Source: Deltaproteobacteria bacterium (GTDB lineage Bacteria; Myxococcota_A; UBA796; UBA9615). Taken from it: a stretch of 36,770 nucleotides of DNA. Where the stretch lies: positions 1-36,770 of the forward strand of contig JAGSHC010000032.1 in assembly GCA_023954745.1 (NCBI GenBank), written 5' to 3'. Both the position numbers and the translations under genes were made by a program. A model generated the notes under the pieces. That model had not been told where the DNA came from, made no database searches, and saw only the letters and a list, made by a program, of their open reading frames with translations. Each line of letters starts with the position of its first letter. Within the stretch, counting starts at the first letter, position 1. Shown here piece after piece: positions 1-9,067 of the stretch.

Positions 1-1116
1 CAGGCCTACCGCGCCGTCGCCCACCTCTCGGTGGGTCAGTTCAGGGAGTGGCTGCTCGACACCACCACCACCGGCCCCGTCATCCGCTCCATCTCCCCCG
101 GCCTCACCCCCGAGATGGTGGCCGCCGTCGTGAAGCTCATGTCCAACATGGACCTCATGGTGGTCGGCGCGAAGTGCCAGGTGGTGGTCCGCGCCAACAA
201 CACCTTCGGGCTGCCCGGCCGCTTCAGCTCCCGCGTGCAACCGAATCACCCCACCGACGACGTGCAGGGCATCCTCCTCTCGGCCCGCGAGGGCCTCTCC
301 TACGGATGCGGCGACGCCGTCATCGGCGTGAACCCCGCCACGGACACGCCGGAGTCCACCGCCGAGATTCTCAAGCACCTGCACGCCCTGCGCACCACCA
401 ACCGCATCCCCACCCAACACTGCGTGCTCAGCCACGTGACGGTGCAGATGAAGGCCCTCGGCCTCGGGTGCCCCATGGACCTGATGTTCCAGTCGCTTGC
501 GGGCTCCGAGGCGGGCAACACAGCCTTCGGCATCTCGCTGTCCCTGATGGACGAAGCGTATGCCCTCATGCAGGCCCGCGGCACCGCCGCCGGCCCCAAC
601 TGCATGTACTTCGAGACGGGCCAGGGCAGCGAACTGAGCTCCGACGCCCACGAGGGCGCCGACCAGGTGACCATGGAGGCGCGTTGCTACGCCTTCGCTC
701 GGCGATACAAACCGTTCCTCGTCAACACGGTGGTCGGCTTCATCGGGCCCGAGTACCTCGAAGACGGCCCCCAGATCAGCCGCGCCGCCCTCGAGGACCA
801 CTGCATGGGCAAGCTCCTCGGCCTCCCCATGGGATGCGACGCCTGCTTCACCTATCACGCGTCCATGAGTCAGGACGAGCTCGAGAGCCTCAAGGTGATG
901 CTCGGGGCGGCCGGCTGCTCGTACCTCATGTCCATGCCCGTGGGCGACGACATCATGCTGAACTACCAGTCGACCTCGTATCACGACGTGCCCAGCGTCC
1001 GGATGCTGCTCGGCAAGCGCCCCACCCCGGAGTTCGACGCGTGGCTCCAAGAGACCGGCATCATGGACGGCCCCAACCCTGGGCCCCGCTTCGGCGACGT
1101 CACGGTGCTGCGATGA
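1..1116 (+). CDS. eutB: Ethanolamine ammonia-lyase large subunit EutB, 5'-truncated by window edge
   Basis: This is the C-terminal ~371 residues of the catalytic subunit of the adenosylcobalamin-dependent lyase that splits ethanolamine into acetaldehyde and ammonia. The frame is open from base 1, so the start lies outside the window; the family is usually about 450-470 residues. Family-typical blocks are visible, including RANNTFGLPGR, LQ-rich barrel segments, YFETGQGSELSSDAH, GFIGPEYL and PMGCDACFTYHA near the end. The next gene, 22 bases downstream, encodes the small subunit, and EutL overlaps that one, so this is the tail of an ethanolamine-utilisation operon. Identification is by family motifs and by the EutC and EutL neighbours. 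Nothing looks broken in the visible part. Confidence 0.97.
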   Translation, partial: QAYRAVAHLSVGQFREWLLDTTTTGPVIRSISPGLTPEMVAAVVKLMSNMDLMVVGAKCQVVVRANNTFGLPGRFSSRVQPNHPTDDVQGILLSAREGLSYGCGDAVIGVNPATDTPESTAEILKHLHALRTTNRIPTQHCVLSHVTVQMKALGLGCPMDLMFQSLAGSEAGNTAFGISLSLMDEAYALMQARGTAAGPNCMYFETGQGSELSSDAHEGADQVTMEARCYAFARRYKPFLVNTVVGFIGPEYLEDGPQISRAALEDHCMGKLLGLPMGCDACFTYHASMSQDELESLKVMLGAAGCSYLMSMPVGDDIMLNYQSTSYHDVPSVRMLLGKRPTPEFDAWLQETGIMDGPNPGPRFGDVTVLR

Positions 1117-1138
1117 GCCGCAGCCTCGAGCGCCGCGC

Positions 1139-2050
1139 ATGAGCCGTACCCGCGAGCTCATCGCCGGCCTGCGACGCGACTTGGGGGAGGCGGACCCCGC
1201 GCCGCCAGCGATCCACGTGGAACGCATCCCCGACCCGCCCGTACGCGTCTTCCCCTCCCCTACCGACCGCCCGCGCGTCGCGCACCAGGCCGCCGCGCAC
1301 ACCACCGCCCTCGTGGGCATCGGTCGTGTCGGAACCCGCTACGCGACCAGCGTCGTCCTCCAGTTCCAGGCGGAGCTCGCCGTCGCGCACGCTGCCGTGG
1401 CGGAGGTTCTCCCCGACTCCTGGGCCGAAGAGAACGGCCTCATCGGCGTCACGTCGCGGGTCACCGACCACCGCCAGTTCCTGCTGCGCCCGGACCTCGG
1501 TCGGCGCCTCGACGAGCCCTCTCTGGCGCGCCTCGCCGAGGACGACGTCCCCAAGGACATCGACGTACAGCCCATCCTCGCCGACGGCCTCTCCGCCGTG
1601 GCCTGCATGGGCGCCGGCGTAGAGCTGCTCTCGGCCTTCTCGGCCGCGTGCCGTGAGCGGGGCTTCTCCGTGGGGGCCCCTCTCTGCGCGAAGTTCGCCA
1701 GGGTGTGGCTTCAGGACGAGATCGGCGCCGCGGTGCGCGCCAAGGTCGCCGTCATTCTCCTCGGCGAGCGACCTGGACTCGGCACCGGCGACGGCCTCTC
1801 CGCCTACCTCGTGCACGGCCCGCAGCTCGGCCGAACCGACGGGGACCGGAACATGATGAGCAACATCCACGAGCGCGGCGTCCCCCCGGTCGAAGCAGCC
1901 AGCCGGCTCGCTTCCCTCGTCGCAGCGATGCTCGAGCAAGGCCGCTCCGGTGTGACCCTCGATCTGGCCGACGTGGCCGGGGTCGAGTCGGGTCTGCGTC
2001 CGCCTCAGGTGCGGGTCCCCCTCGTCGAGACAGGAGGCGACCTCGCATGA
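1139..2050 (+). CDS. eutC: Ethanolamine ammonia-lyase small subunit EutC
   Basis: A 303-residue protein, close to the usual EutC length, which completes the B12-dependent ethanolamine ammonia-lyase with EutB. Typical blocks are RYATSVVLQFQAELAVA, LLRPDLGRRLD, QPILADGLSA, LLGERPGLGT, SAYLVHGPQ and SNIHERGVPPVEA. The first ~55 residues are a loosely conserved leader; in other organisms the EutC N-terminus can direct the enzyme into the microcompartment, and whether it does so here cannot be told. The start ATG at 1139 is the first good one after the eutB stop. The stop codon overlaps the eutL start by four bases (ATGA), indicating translational coupling. Confidence 0.96.
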   Translation: MSRTRELIAGLRRDLGEADPAPPAIHVERIPDPPVRVFPSPTDRPRVAHQAAAHTTALVGIGRVGTRYATSVVLQFQAELAVAHAAVAEVLPDSWAEENGLIGVTSRVTDHRQFLLRPDLGRRLDEPSLARLAEDDVPKDIDVQPILADGLSAVACMGAGVELLSAFSAACRERGFSVGAPLCAKFARVWLQDEIGAAVRAKVAVILLGERPGLGTGDGLSAYLVHGPQLGRTDGDRNMMSNIHERGVPPVEAASRLASLVAAMLEQGRSGVTLDLADVAGVESGLRPPQVRVPLVETGGDLA

Positions 2051-2706
2051 GCGGAATCCTCGAGCCCCTGCTGCCCACGGTGCTGTCGGTCCGGCGCATC
2101 CCCAACGCCGCCGCGGCCCTGTTGGAGGCCTACGGCGCAGACCCTGACAAGCACGTCTCCCTCGGGCTCATCACCTGTGACCAGGACGACGCCCTCTACG
2201 TCGCCCTCGACGAAGCCACCAAGCACGCTGCCGTGGATGTGATCTTCGCCCGCTCCTTCTACGCCGGCGCGGGAGTAGCCAGCGGGCCCATCAGCGGGGA
2301 GATCCTCGGGGTCATCGCCGCCGCCGACCCTGACGAGATCGAAGAGGGGCTGCGCGTCGCCCTGCGCTGCCTGGAGCACGACGCGTGCTTCTACGCCGCC
2401 GACGACGCTGGTGCCACCGCCGTCTTCCCCCACGTCATCACGTCCTTGGGGCGCTACCTCTCCGCCGAAGCGGGCCTCTCCGAGGGCGTGCCCATGGCCT
2501 ACCTCGTCGCTCCGCCCATGGAGGCCACCATCGCCCTCGACGCGGCCCTCAAAGCCGCGAATGTGCGCGCGGTGAAGGTCTTCCCGCCGCCGAGCGAGAC
2601 GAACTTCGCTGCCGCCTGGCTCACGGGCTCGCTGCCCGACTGTGAGGTGGCGGCGCTGGCCTATGCCGAGGCGGTGGTCGAGGTGGCGCGCGAGCCAAAG
2701 GGCTGA
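2047..2706 (+). CDS. eutL: Ethanolamine-type bacterial microcompartment shell protein EutL (BMC-T)
   Basis: A 219-residue tandem-BMC shell protein that forms trimers in the facets of the ethanolamine microcompartment and is thought to provide a gated pore. Diagnostic EutL blocks are SLGLITCDQDDALYVALDEA, FARSFYAGAGVASGPISGE, PMAYLVAPPMEATIALDAAL and PPPSETNFAAAWLTGS. The ATG at 2047 overlaps the eutC stop, so I chose it over the much longer upstream extension, which is a shadow of eutC. This is the only shell gene visible, and the operon ends here against a convergent gene 16 bases away. Hexameric shell proteins and the aldehyde and alcohol dehydrogenases would have to lie upstream of the window. 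Confidence 0.95.
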   Translation: MSGILEPLLPTVLSVRRIPNAAAALLEAYGADPDKHVSLGLITCDQDDALYVALDEATKHAAVDVIFARSFYAGAGVASGPISGEILGVIAAADPDEIEEGLRVALRCLEHDACFYAADDAGATAVFPHVITSLGRYLSAEAGLSEGVPMAYLVAPPMEATIALDAALKAANVRAVKVFPPPSETNFAAAWLTGSLPDCEVAALAYAEAVVEVAREPKG

Positions 2707-2722
2707 GCGCTCGGCCTCTGGG

Positions 2723-5700
2723 CTACTCCGTCAACGCCGCGAGCCTCTTGGCAAAGACCTCGTTGGGCACCCGGCCCTCTCCATCCACCGAGAGCTCGGG
2801 TCGAATCCCATCGACGAAGTACATGGGCACCCTCCCCAGCCCCTTCGCGGCCACCTCGCCACGGTCGGTCCACTCGAACAGCGGCTCGGTAGCGGCGTAC
2901 GTCGCCTGGGACACGTTCACCCTGCCCGGAACGCCCGACGACTCCATCCGGGACGCCGTGTTGACCGTCTCCCCCCACACGTCGTAGGCGAACTTGCGGG
3001 TCCCGATGACCCCCGCCACCAGCGGCCCGCTGTGGATGCCTACCCGCAAGGTCCACGGCGTGTCCCCGACGTCGGTGCGGCTCGCTTGTCTGGAGTCGAT
3101 GTAGTCCTGGAACGCCAGCCCCGCGAGGATGCAGTCGGCGGCATGGGTCGTGGAGAGTCGGGGGACGCCGCCGGCACACATGTAGGCGTCGCCAATGGTC
3201 TTGAGCTTCTCGAGCCCACGCTCCTCGATGATGGCGTCAAACGCCGAGAAGGCCTCGTCCAACTCCGCCACCAACCGCGATGCCGACATCTGCTCGGCGA
3301 TGTGCGTGAAGCCCACGAAGTCGGTGAACAGCACCGACGTCGACTCGAACGCCACCGGCTCGGCGTGGCCCACCGCCTTGAGCTCCGTGGCGATGGCCGC
3401 AGGCAGGATGTTGCCGAGCAGCTCATCGGACCTCCGCCGGGCGTCAGCGAGCTCCTGGGTCCGCTCGATGACCTTCTCCTCCAGGCTCCCGTACAGCGCT
3501 GCGTTCTCGATGGAAATGGCGGCCTGGGCTCCGAGGGTCTGCATGAGCTCCACTCGCTGCAGAGTGAAGACGCTCGCCGTCTCGGCGTTCTCCAGATAGA
3601 GCAGCGCACGGAGCCGACCCTGATGCTCAAGGGGCACGCAGAGCACCGACTTGATGCCTTCCGACGCAATCATGTCCTCGTTGACGAAGGGCCCCTCCGC
3701 CGCCGCGTCGGCGAGCACCACCGGCTCGCGGGTGCGCTGCACGTAGAGCAGGACCCCCGCGGGACAGACGCCCGACTCGAGGGCGGGCACGCCCAATCCC
3801 CGCACGCGAATGGCGTTCCCAGCGATGCCCTCGGCGTGGGCCACCAGACCGTGCTCCTCCACGAGCACCAGCACACCCTTCCGCGCGCCGGACGTCTCCA
3901 GGGAGATGCGCAACAAGGCCTCGATCACCGCGCCGAGCTCCAGGTCCTGGGTGAGGACTCGGGAGGCGCGCACCACGGCGAGGGAGTCGATGGCCAGGGA
4001 GCCCGTCGTCCCCTGGTTCGTCGCCGTCGAGACCCTCCCGTCGCGGGCCCGCTCCAGCAGGGCCGGCCACTCGACCTCCATCGCCGCGACCTTGGCGTTG
4101 GCCCCCCAGCGCTCGTACAGATGACGCGCCTCGGCCAGATAGGCCCGCGCAACCGTGATGTTTCCCAGGGAGTGCGCGTAGCGCCCCGCGAGCTCGTTCC
4201 CGAGAGCCCGGTCGCCGATCCACCCGCCCTCGAGCGTCGCGGCGATGGCCTTGGGGTACAGCTCGTAGGGCGAGTCCCCACCGAAGACCCGCGCCCACTC
4301 GGCGTCCAGGAGGGCCACTCGGTGCATGAGATTCATGGGCCCCACTTCGGCCCAGCTCACGAGGGTCGCCCGGTTGCTCGCGAGGCGAGGCTTCACCCGC
4401 TCCTGACGCTCGGCGTCCAGACGGTCCCACGCCGCCAGATGCGCCAAGGTGTCGAGGAAGAGGTACATGGGTGCATAGAGCGACGACGCCGCCCCGGCCA
4501 GCCACTGCTGGTTCGCCTCGGCAGCGTCGGCGGCGGCGAGGGCATCCCCGAGCATGAAGGTTTGCAGCGTCTTGAGCACGCTGAACACGTAGAGGTTGCT
4601 GGTGTCGCCTCCCTCCACGAGAACCGGAACCTGCGTCCGTTCGTCGAAGTACTCGCCCGACAGCTCGTTGGGGGTGTCCGTGCCCTCCCGCAAAGCGACG
4701 ACTGGCTCGAGCTGCAGGTCCTGGAGCAGCTGGGGAATCGCCTGCCCCAGTCGGGTAATGGCCGCGTGGGATTCCCTCATGTCGTCGAGCACGGGCCCCA
4801 GCTCGTCCTGCCCGAAGAACGCCGACGTGCCGGACATCTGCGCGCCGAACCCGGCGAACAGGAAGTCCCCTAGGTTGTACCCAGCCTTGAAGACAGCCTT
4901 CTCGGGCTCTCGCAGCTCCCGCCAGTGGTGGTACCAGAACCGGATGTGCGCGAGGTAGATGTGTCGGGTGAGGTTGGCGATGCGGGGATTCGGGACCCGG
5001 TCGATCAGCCCAATGGCCGTCTCGCCGGCGGTGATGCCGCCCCGGAGATCACCAACGCTGCAGAGAATCAGGCCGTAGACGGAGAAGCCGTAGGGAGTCT
5101 CCGGCGCGAGGCCGTGCTCCAGGCCGTTGCGTACCAGGCCAAAGGCGAGCATCGGAAGCAAAGACGGGCGCGCAAAGTAGGCCGGCGACGTCAGGGTGTT
5201 GAGGATGCGGGAGATGGCCAGGGTCCGACCATCGCGGTCCGCGGGCAGCGCGTAGATCTCCTCAGCCTTCGTCTCGGCGAGAGCGGCCTGAGTGGCACCC
5301 AACCCCCCGATGACATCTTCCTGCGTTGGCTCCGCTGGGAGGTGCACTCCGAGAATCGCCAGGACCTCCAGGCCGCGCTCGATGGTCGAGCTGAGTTCGC
5401 CGGCGGAAAAGCGCGCGTAGATATCCACCTCGTACGCTCGCACCTTGTCGAGCTCCGAGCGGCCCTCCCGCAGGACGACATCCACGAGGGCGTCCATGGC
5501 GCTGCGCTCCTGGCTGAGATAGGCCGCCCGCGCCGCCTCAAGGTGCAGGTCGAGGGCGTCGTCGTAGAGCCGGGTCCACGCGTCGTCCGGGAGCAACTCC
5601 AGGCCCACCTGCAGGAACCCCCAGGCCGGCTGGTAGGCGGCCGCCCCCAGAGCGCGACGCCCCGCCTCGAGGTTCAACGCCCGCAGGGCATCTCGCTCCT

Positions 5701-7861
5701 CGGCGTCGTCGATGGCCGACCTCCCCGCGTTGAGGGAGTTCACGACGTCGAACACGCTCGCGCCGCCGTCCTCGAGTCGGCTGTGGAGCAAGCGCCCCAC
5801 GTCGCGATGGATGGTGGGGCGGTCGGCGCTGTCCGAGAGGGAGAAGGCCGCTTGCTGCACGCGGTCGTGCACGAAGCGAAAGGTCCCCGCGAAGTGGTCC
5901 GTCACCGAGATCAGCTCGGACTCCAGGGCGGCTTCGAGGGCCTGCTCAGCCGCGCTGCGCTCCTGCCCCAGCACCGTCGCGAGACCGCCGACATCGAACT
6001 GGGTCCCGAAGAAGGCAGCCCGAGAGAGAGCAAAGGTGGTGGTGTCGGGCAGGCGCCGGATGCGGCCGGCCATGAAGTCGACGACGTTGGCCGTGATCTC
6101 GCGGGCCTCGATCTCCGCCTGGGACCAGGTCCACTCGCCCGCCTCCAGGTCGAAGCAGACGAGCTCGTCGCGGTACAGCGCCTCCAGGAACTGGGTGCCG
6201 AAGAAGGGATTGCCTCGGGTCTTCGCGAAGACCAACCCGGCGAGCCCTTCGACCCTGGCGACGGGCACCCCCAGGGAGTCGGCGACGATCTCGCCGACCG
6301 TTCCCTCCTCCAGCGGCGCCAGACGAATCGTGGACAGGCTGCGCGCCGCCTCGATGCGCCCAATGGTGAACCTCAGCGGGTGGCCCGCCTGCACCTCGTT
6401 GTCCCGATAGGCCCCCACGACCAGCAGGTGCCCGGTGGCGTCGTCGGTGGCGAGGGCCTCGAGCAAGGTGAGGGTTGGCAGATCTGCCCACTGAAGGTCG
6501 TCGAAGAAGAGGACCACCGGGTGCTCGACGCTGGCCAGGGCCCGCACGAACCGCTGAAACACGAGGGTGAAGCGGTTGGCGGCCTCGGTGGGCGGCAGCT
6601 CCACCACGCCGGGCTGCTCCCCGATGATGAGCGACAGCTCGGGGAGGACCTCCGTGAGAATGCGGCCGTCGCCTTGCAGGGCATGGAGCAGCCGGCTTCG
6701 CCAAGCGGCCACATGCTCTTCTCGCCCACTCAGGAGCTGGCGCACGAAGCTCCCCAGCGCCTGCAGTAGCGACGCGTAGGGGCGCCCCCGGCTGAACTGC
6801 TCGAACTTGCCGGCGATGAACGCGCCGCGAGCCTGGACTACCGGCGGAACCAGCTCACGAATCAGGGACGTCTTGCCCACCCCCGAGTACCCGGCGACAA
6901 GCACGACCTCCAGACCTCCCGCGCGGGCGCCGGCAAAGGCCTCGAGCAGAAGCTGACGCTCCGTCCCACGCCCATACAGGCGCCCGGGGATGCGCAGAAT
7001 CTCCTGACGGTCCTCGGCGCCGAGGGGGAACGACGTCAGCGGTTCGTCACTGGCCAGACCCTCCAAGCAGCGGGTGAGGTCGGCTGCGAGCCCCGCGGCC
7101 GTCTGGTACCGGTCCTCAGCGGCCTTGGCGAGGAGTCGGTCCACGATCTGCGACACGACGAGGGGCACGTGCGGCGCGACATCCGCCACCTTCGGCGGCG
7201 TGCGAGCCACGTGGGCGTGCACCGAGGCGAGCGCGTCGTCCGTCTCGAACGGCGGCCTGCCTGCCAAGAGCTCGAAGAGCGTCGCTCCGAGGGAGTAGAG
7301 GTCCGCCCTCGTGTCCACGGGACGGTTCATTCGGCCGGTCTGCTCCGGCGCGATGTAGGTGAGAGTGCCCTCGAGACGTGCCGTGCTCGCCAGCGACGGT
7401 GCCTCGCGGGTGAATCGGCTGGCGATGCCGAAGTCGATCAACTGCACCGCGCCCGTGGCGTGGTTCCACACGATGTTGGCGGGGTTGACGTCCTTGTGGA
7501 TGACGCCAGATCGATGCACCCGACTCAGAGCATTGGCGGTGGCGAGGGCGATGTTCAGCGCCTGCTTGAGGGACGGAGTCCGGCCCTGGCGCAGGTGGAA
7601 GGCGACGGACTCTCCGCCGACATCCTCCTCGATGATCGCGGGAAGCCCGTCGATGGACTGCAAGCCAAGGACCCGCACCACCCCGGGACCCGCCAGGGCC
7701 GTGATGGTCTCGTACTCCTTGCGGAGCCGATGGATGCTCTCCTGGCTCGGGTGGGGGCCCGCCAGTTGCTTGATGACCACGGGCCGGCCTTCATGCCGAG
7801 CCCGACTCACCAGCGTGACCCGGCCGGTGAAGATGGTCTTCTTCGCCTCGAACTGCGCCAT
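2723..7861 (-). CDS. Protein kinase-AAA ATPase-GAF-adenylate cyclase giant signalling protein
   Basis: A 1712-residue multidomain regulator. Residues ~10-270 are a Ser/Thr kinase: VVIK lysine at about 31, IHKDVNPAN catalytic loop at about 124 and LIDFG at about 140. Residues ~300-600 are a STAND/AAA_16-type ATPase with Walker A GYSGVGKTS at about 328 and Walker B VVLFFDDLQWAD at about 450. A long helical region follows, probably TPR-like. A GAF domain lies at ~1300-1455, then a short coiled segment. A class III cyclase occupies ~1500-1700. The cyclase keeps both metal aspartates (LFTDFVGFT, TIGDAYM), the adenine-selecting Lys and Asp (EKLKTIGD, YDVWG) and the transition-state Asn/Arg (VNTASRM), so I infer active ATP cyclisation. 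I chose ATG 7861, preceded by GGGGAG, over an in-frame GTG at 7891. It is convergent with eutL. Confidence 0.93.
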   Translation of the reverse strand: MAQFEAKKTIFTGRVTLVSRARHEGRPVVIKQLAGPHPSQESIHRLRKEYETITALAGPGVVRVLGLQSIDGLPAIIEEDVGGESVAFHLRQGRTPSLKQALNIALATANALSRVHRSGVIHKDVNPANIVWNHATGAVQLIDFGIASRFTREAPSLASTARLEGTLTYIAPEQTGRMNRPVDTRADLYSLGATLFELLAGRPPFETDDALASVHAHVARTPPKVADVAPHVPLVVSQIVDRLLAKAAEDRYQTAAGLAADLTRCLEGLASDEPLTSFPLGAEDRQEILRIPGRLYGRGTERQLLLEAFAGARAGGLEVVLVAGYSGVGKTSLIRELVPPVVQARGAFIAGKFEQFSRGRPYASLLQALGSFVRQLLSGREEHVAAWRSRLLHALQGDGRILTEVLPELSLIIGEQPGVVELPPTEAANRFTLVFQRFVRALASVEHPVVLFFDDLQWADLPTLTLLEALATDDATGHLLVVGAYRDNEVQAGHPLRFTIGRIEAARSLSTIRLAPLEEGTVGEIVADSLGVPVARVEGLAGLVFAKTRGNPFFGTQFLEALYRDELVCFDLEAGEWTWSQAEIEAREITANVVDFMAGRIRRLPDTTTFALSRAAFFGTQFDVGGLATVLGQERSAAEQALEAALESELISVTDHFAGTFRFVHDRVQQAAFSLSDSADRPTIHRDVGRLLHSRLEDGGASVFDVVNSLNAGRSAIDDAEERDALRALNLEAGRRALGAAAYQPAWGFLQVGLELLPDDAWTRLYDDALDLHLEAARAAYLSQERSAMDALVDVVLREGRSELDKVRAYEVDIYARFSAGELSSTIERGLEVLAILGVHLPAEPTQEDVIGGLGATQAALAETKAEEIYALPADRDGRTLAISRILNTLTSPAYFARPSLLPMLAFGLVRNGLEHGLAPETPYGFSVYGLILCSVGDLRGGITAGETAIGLIDRVPNPRIANLTRHIYLAHIRFWYHHWRELREPEKAVFKAGYNLGDFLFAGFGAQMSGTSAFFGQDELGPVLDDMRESHAAITRLGQAIPQLLQDLQLEPVVALREGTDTPNELSGEYFDERTQVPVLVEGGDTSNLYVFSVLKTLQTFMLGDALAAADAAEANQQWLAGAASSLYAPMYLFLDTLAHLAAWDRLDAERQERVKPRLASNRATLVSWAEVGPMNLMHRVALLDAEWARVFGGDSPYELYPKAIAATLEGGWIGDRALGNELAGRYAHSLGNITVARAYLAEARHLYERWGANAKVAAMEVEWPALLERARDGRVSTATNQGTTGSLAIDSLAVVRASRVLTQDLELGAVIEALLRISLETSGARKGVLVLVEEHGLVAHAEGIAGNAIRVRGLGVPALESGVCPAGVLLYVQRTREPVVLADAAAEGPFVNEDMIASEGIKSVLCVPLEHQGRLRALLYLENAETASVFTLQRVELMQTLGAQAAISIENAALYGSLEEKVIERTQELADARRRSDELLGNILPAAIATELKAVGHAEPVAFESTSVLFTDFVGFTHIAEQMSASRLVAELDEAFSAFDAIIEERGLEKLKTIGDAYMCAGGVPRLSTTHAADCILAGLAFQDYIDSRQASRTDVGDTPWTLRVGIHSGPLVAGVIGTRKFAYDVWGETVNTASRMESSGVPGRVNVSQATYAATEPLFEWTDRGEVAAKGLGRVPMYFVDGIRPELSVDGEGRVPNEVFAKRLAALTE

Positions 7862-7933
7862 GCTCCCCTGGCCCTCGTACCCCGTTGCCACCCTACCGCG
7901 TGGCGCCGACCCTGTGGGTATCCGCGGTCTCCG

Positions 7934-8440
7934 TCAGAGGCCCCGAATCCGCTCGACGAGGGCATCCAAGCTGGAGAGGAGGGGGACCCCATAGCGGTCG
8001 CAGACCACCTCGACGTTGCCGCGACGGCGGTAGTCCTCCGTGCACACCACGACCAGCTCGCCACCCCGACGACTGCCGTCGGCTCGCGGCGCGAACAGCC
8101 CGAGCTCCAGCAGGCTGATGGGGGCCTCGCTCACGGCACCGAAGTACATCACCACGAGGTCGGCGCGCTCCTGGGCACTGAGCTCCCACCGCACTTGCTC
8201 GGCGAACCGCGCATCCTCGATGGACTCTCGCCAGGAGGAGTCCCAGTCGGGTCGCTCGGGGTCGAGGAGGGTGCCAGGACGATCAGCCACGGCCTCGGCC
8301 ACCTGGCGCCGCCAGGGCCCGTCGAGCCCATCCTTGACGCAGCCGGCGAGGAAGACCCACGGCCGCGGGCCAGTGATTGCGCTGGGGCGTCGATGGTCTG
8401 CATGCCTAGCGCCTTCGGGTGATCCAGCGGTCCAGGGCAT
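7934..8440 (-). CDS. Nucleoside 2-deoxyribosyltransferase-like protein
   Basis: A 168-residue protein resembling the Nuc_deoxyri_tr2 family, which shares the fold of enzymes exchanging bases on 2'-deoxyribonucleosides. The sequence shows WVFLAGCV near the N-terminus, an RPDWDSSW segment, FAEQVRWEL, RADLVVMYF and SPISLLELGLF. In the family the Glu in the LLELG segment is the nucleophile and the Asp in the preceding strand binds substrate; both are present. The only in-frame ATG before the conserved region is at 8440, inside the end of the upstream yaiI-like gene, giving a 35-base overlap. The first ~25 residues are not conserved-looking, so the true start may be non-standard. The substrate is unknown. 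Confidence 0.72.
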   Translation of the reverse strand: MPWTAGSPEGARHADHRRPSAITGPRPWVFLAGCVKDGLDGPWRRQVAEAVADRPGTLLDPERPDWDSSWRESIEDARFAEQVRWELSAQERADLVVMYFGAVSEAPISLLELGLFAPRADGSRRGGELVVVCTEDYRRRGNVEVVCDRYGVPLLSSLDALVERIRGL

Positions 8441-8855
8441 TGCTGAAGGACTGCTTGTGCTTCGGGCTGAAGGGGGGCGGGCCACCGGTCTGAAAGCCCG
8501 AGTCCCGCAGGCCCTCGGCGAAGTCCCGCATGGCGAGAGCCTCGTCAATGGACTCCTGGTCGAGCACGCGGCCGTTGGTCTGGATGACGGCGGAGCCCTT
8601 GGGCACGACCCGCGCAGCGAGGGGGATGTCCTGGGTGACGACGAGGTCTCCGTCCCCTGCGTGCTCGGCGATCCAGTTGTCCGCTTCGTCGGGGCCCTGG
8701 GAGACCTGGACGAAGGAAATGTCGCCGTAGCCGGGCACCTTCATCCAGCTGTTTGCCACGAACGTGATGGCCACGTTCCGCTTCTCCGCGGCGCGGTAGA
8801 GAACATCCTTGATGGCGCGGGGGACAGCGTCGGCGTCGACGTAGATCTTGGACAT
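8406..8855 (-). CDS. yaiI: YaiI/YqxD family (UPF0178) protein
   Basis: A 149-residue protein matching the UPF0178 family in length (about 150) and pattern: an N-terminal KIYVDADAVPRAIKDVL, then FVANSWMKVPG, a DEADNWI acidic motif, GDLVVTQDIPLAARV, NGRVLD and a C-terminal FSNALDR. The family has a PIN-like nuclease fold and no settled function. The start ATG at 8855 has no clear Shine-Dalgarno sequence, but a TACCCT hexamer lies exactly seven bases upstream (8863-8868), as expected for a leaderless message. The downstream deoxyribosyltransferase-like gene overlaps its end. Confidence 0.93.
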   Translation of the reverse strand: MSKIYVDADAVPRAIKDVLYRAAEKRNVAITFVANSWMKVPGYGDISFVQVSQGPDEADNWIAEHAGDGDLVVTQDIPLAARVVPKGSAVIQTNGRVLDQESIDEALAMRDFAEGLRDSGFQTGGPPPFSPKHKQSFSNALDRWITRRR

Positions 8856-8862
8856 GCGGCGC

Positions 8863-8868
8863 AGGGTA
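8863..8868 (-). promoter_or_regulatory. Candidate -10 element of a leaderless message (yaiI-like gene)
   Basis: TACCCT reads on the minus strand and is separated from the ATG at 8855 by exactly seven bases. The same spacing occurs upstream of two other genes in the window (10406-10411 and 30907-30912). A -10 hexamer seven bases before the start codon would put transcription initiation at or near the start codon. No convincing -35 was found. Confidence 0.4.
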
Positions 8869-8896
8869 CCGATTCTCTGCCCCCTCGACGCGCGGT

Positions 8897-8968
8897 CACC
8901 GAGAGCGTCCAGGAGTTGAGGACTCCGGCGTCGCCGGTCACGGGGGACCCATCGAGAATCGAGAGCTG
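8897..8968 (-). pseudogene. Possible remnant of a P/Homo-B domain protein C-terminus
   Basis: Within the ~210-base gap between the yaiI-like gene and the DoxX gene, one minus-strand frame reads LSILDGSPVTGDAGVLNSWT followed by LSV. This resembles the end of proprotein-convertase P domains, where W-T-L-x-V-x-D is followed by GDxGxLNSWxLxV. There is no start codon or upstream domain, and the frame continues into yaiI. I read it as a degraded fragment, but the match is short and chance resemblance is possible. The rest of 8874-9067 shows nothing I can identify. Confidence 0.3.
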
Positions 8969-9067
8969 CGACTGGGCGGCAGTCTCCTCGGCCGGGGTGT
9001 CGAGGCCGGCGCCGCACCCTCCACCCCATTCGACCCCAGGTGGCTGCCTACGAGGGAGCCGGCTCGG

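Noticed and set aside
2642-4873. Long plus-strand open frame (743 codons) opposite the cyclase gene
   Set aside because: It is an antisense shadow of the kinase-cyclase gene. Its translation is low-complexity Arg/His/Gln/Gly typical of reversed GC-rich coding DNA and has no family motif.
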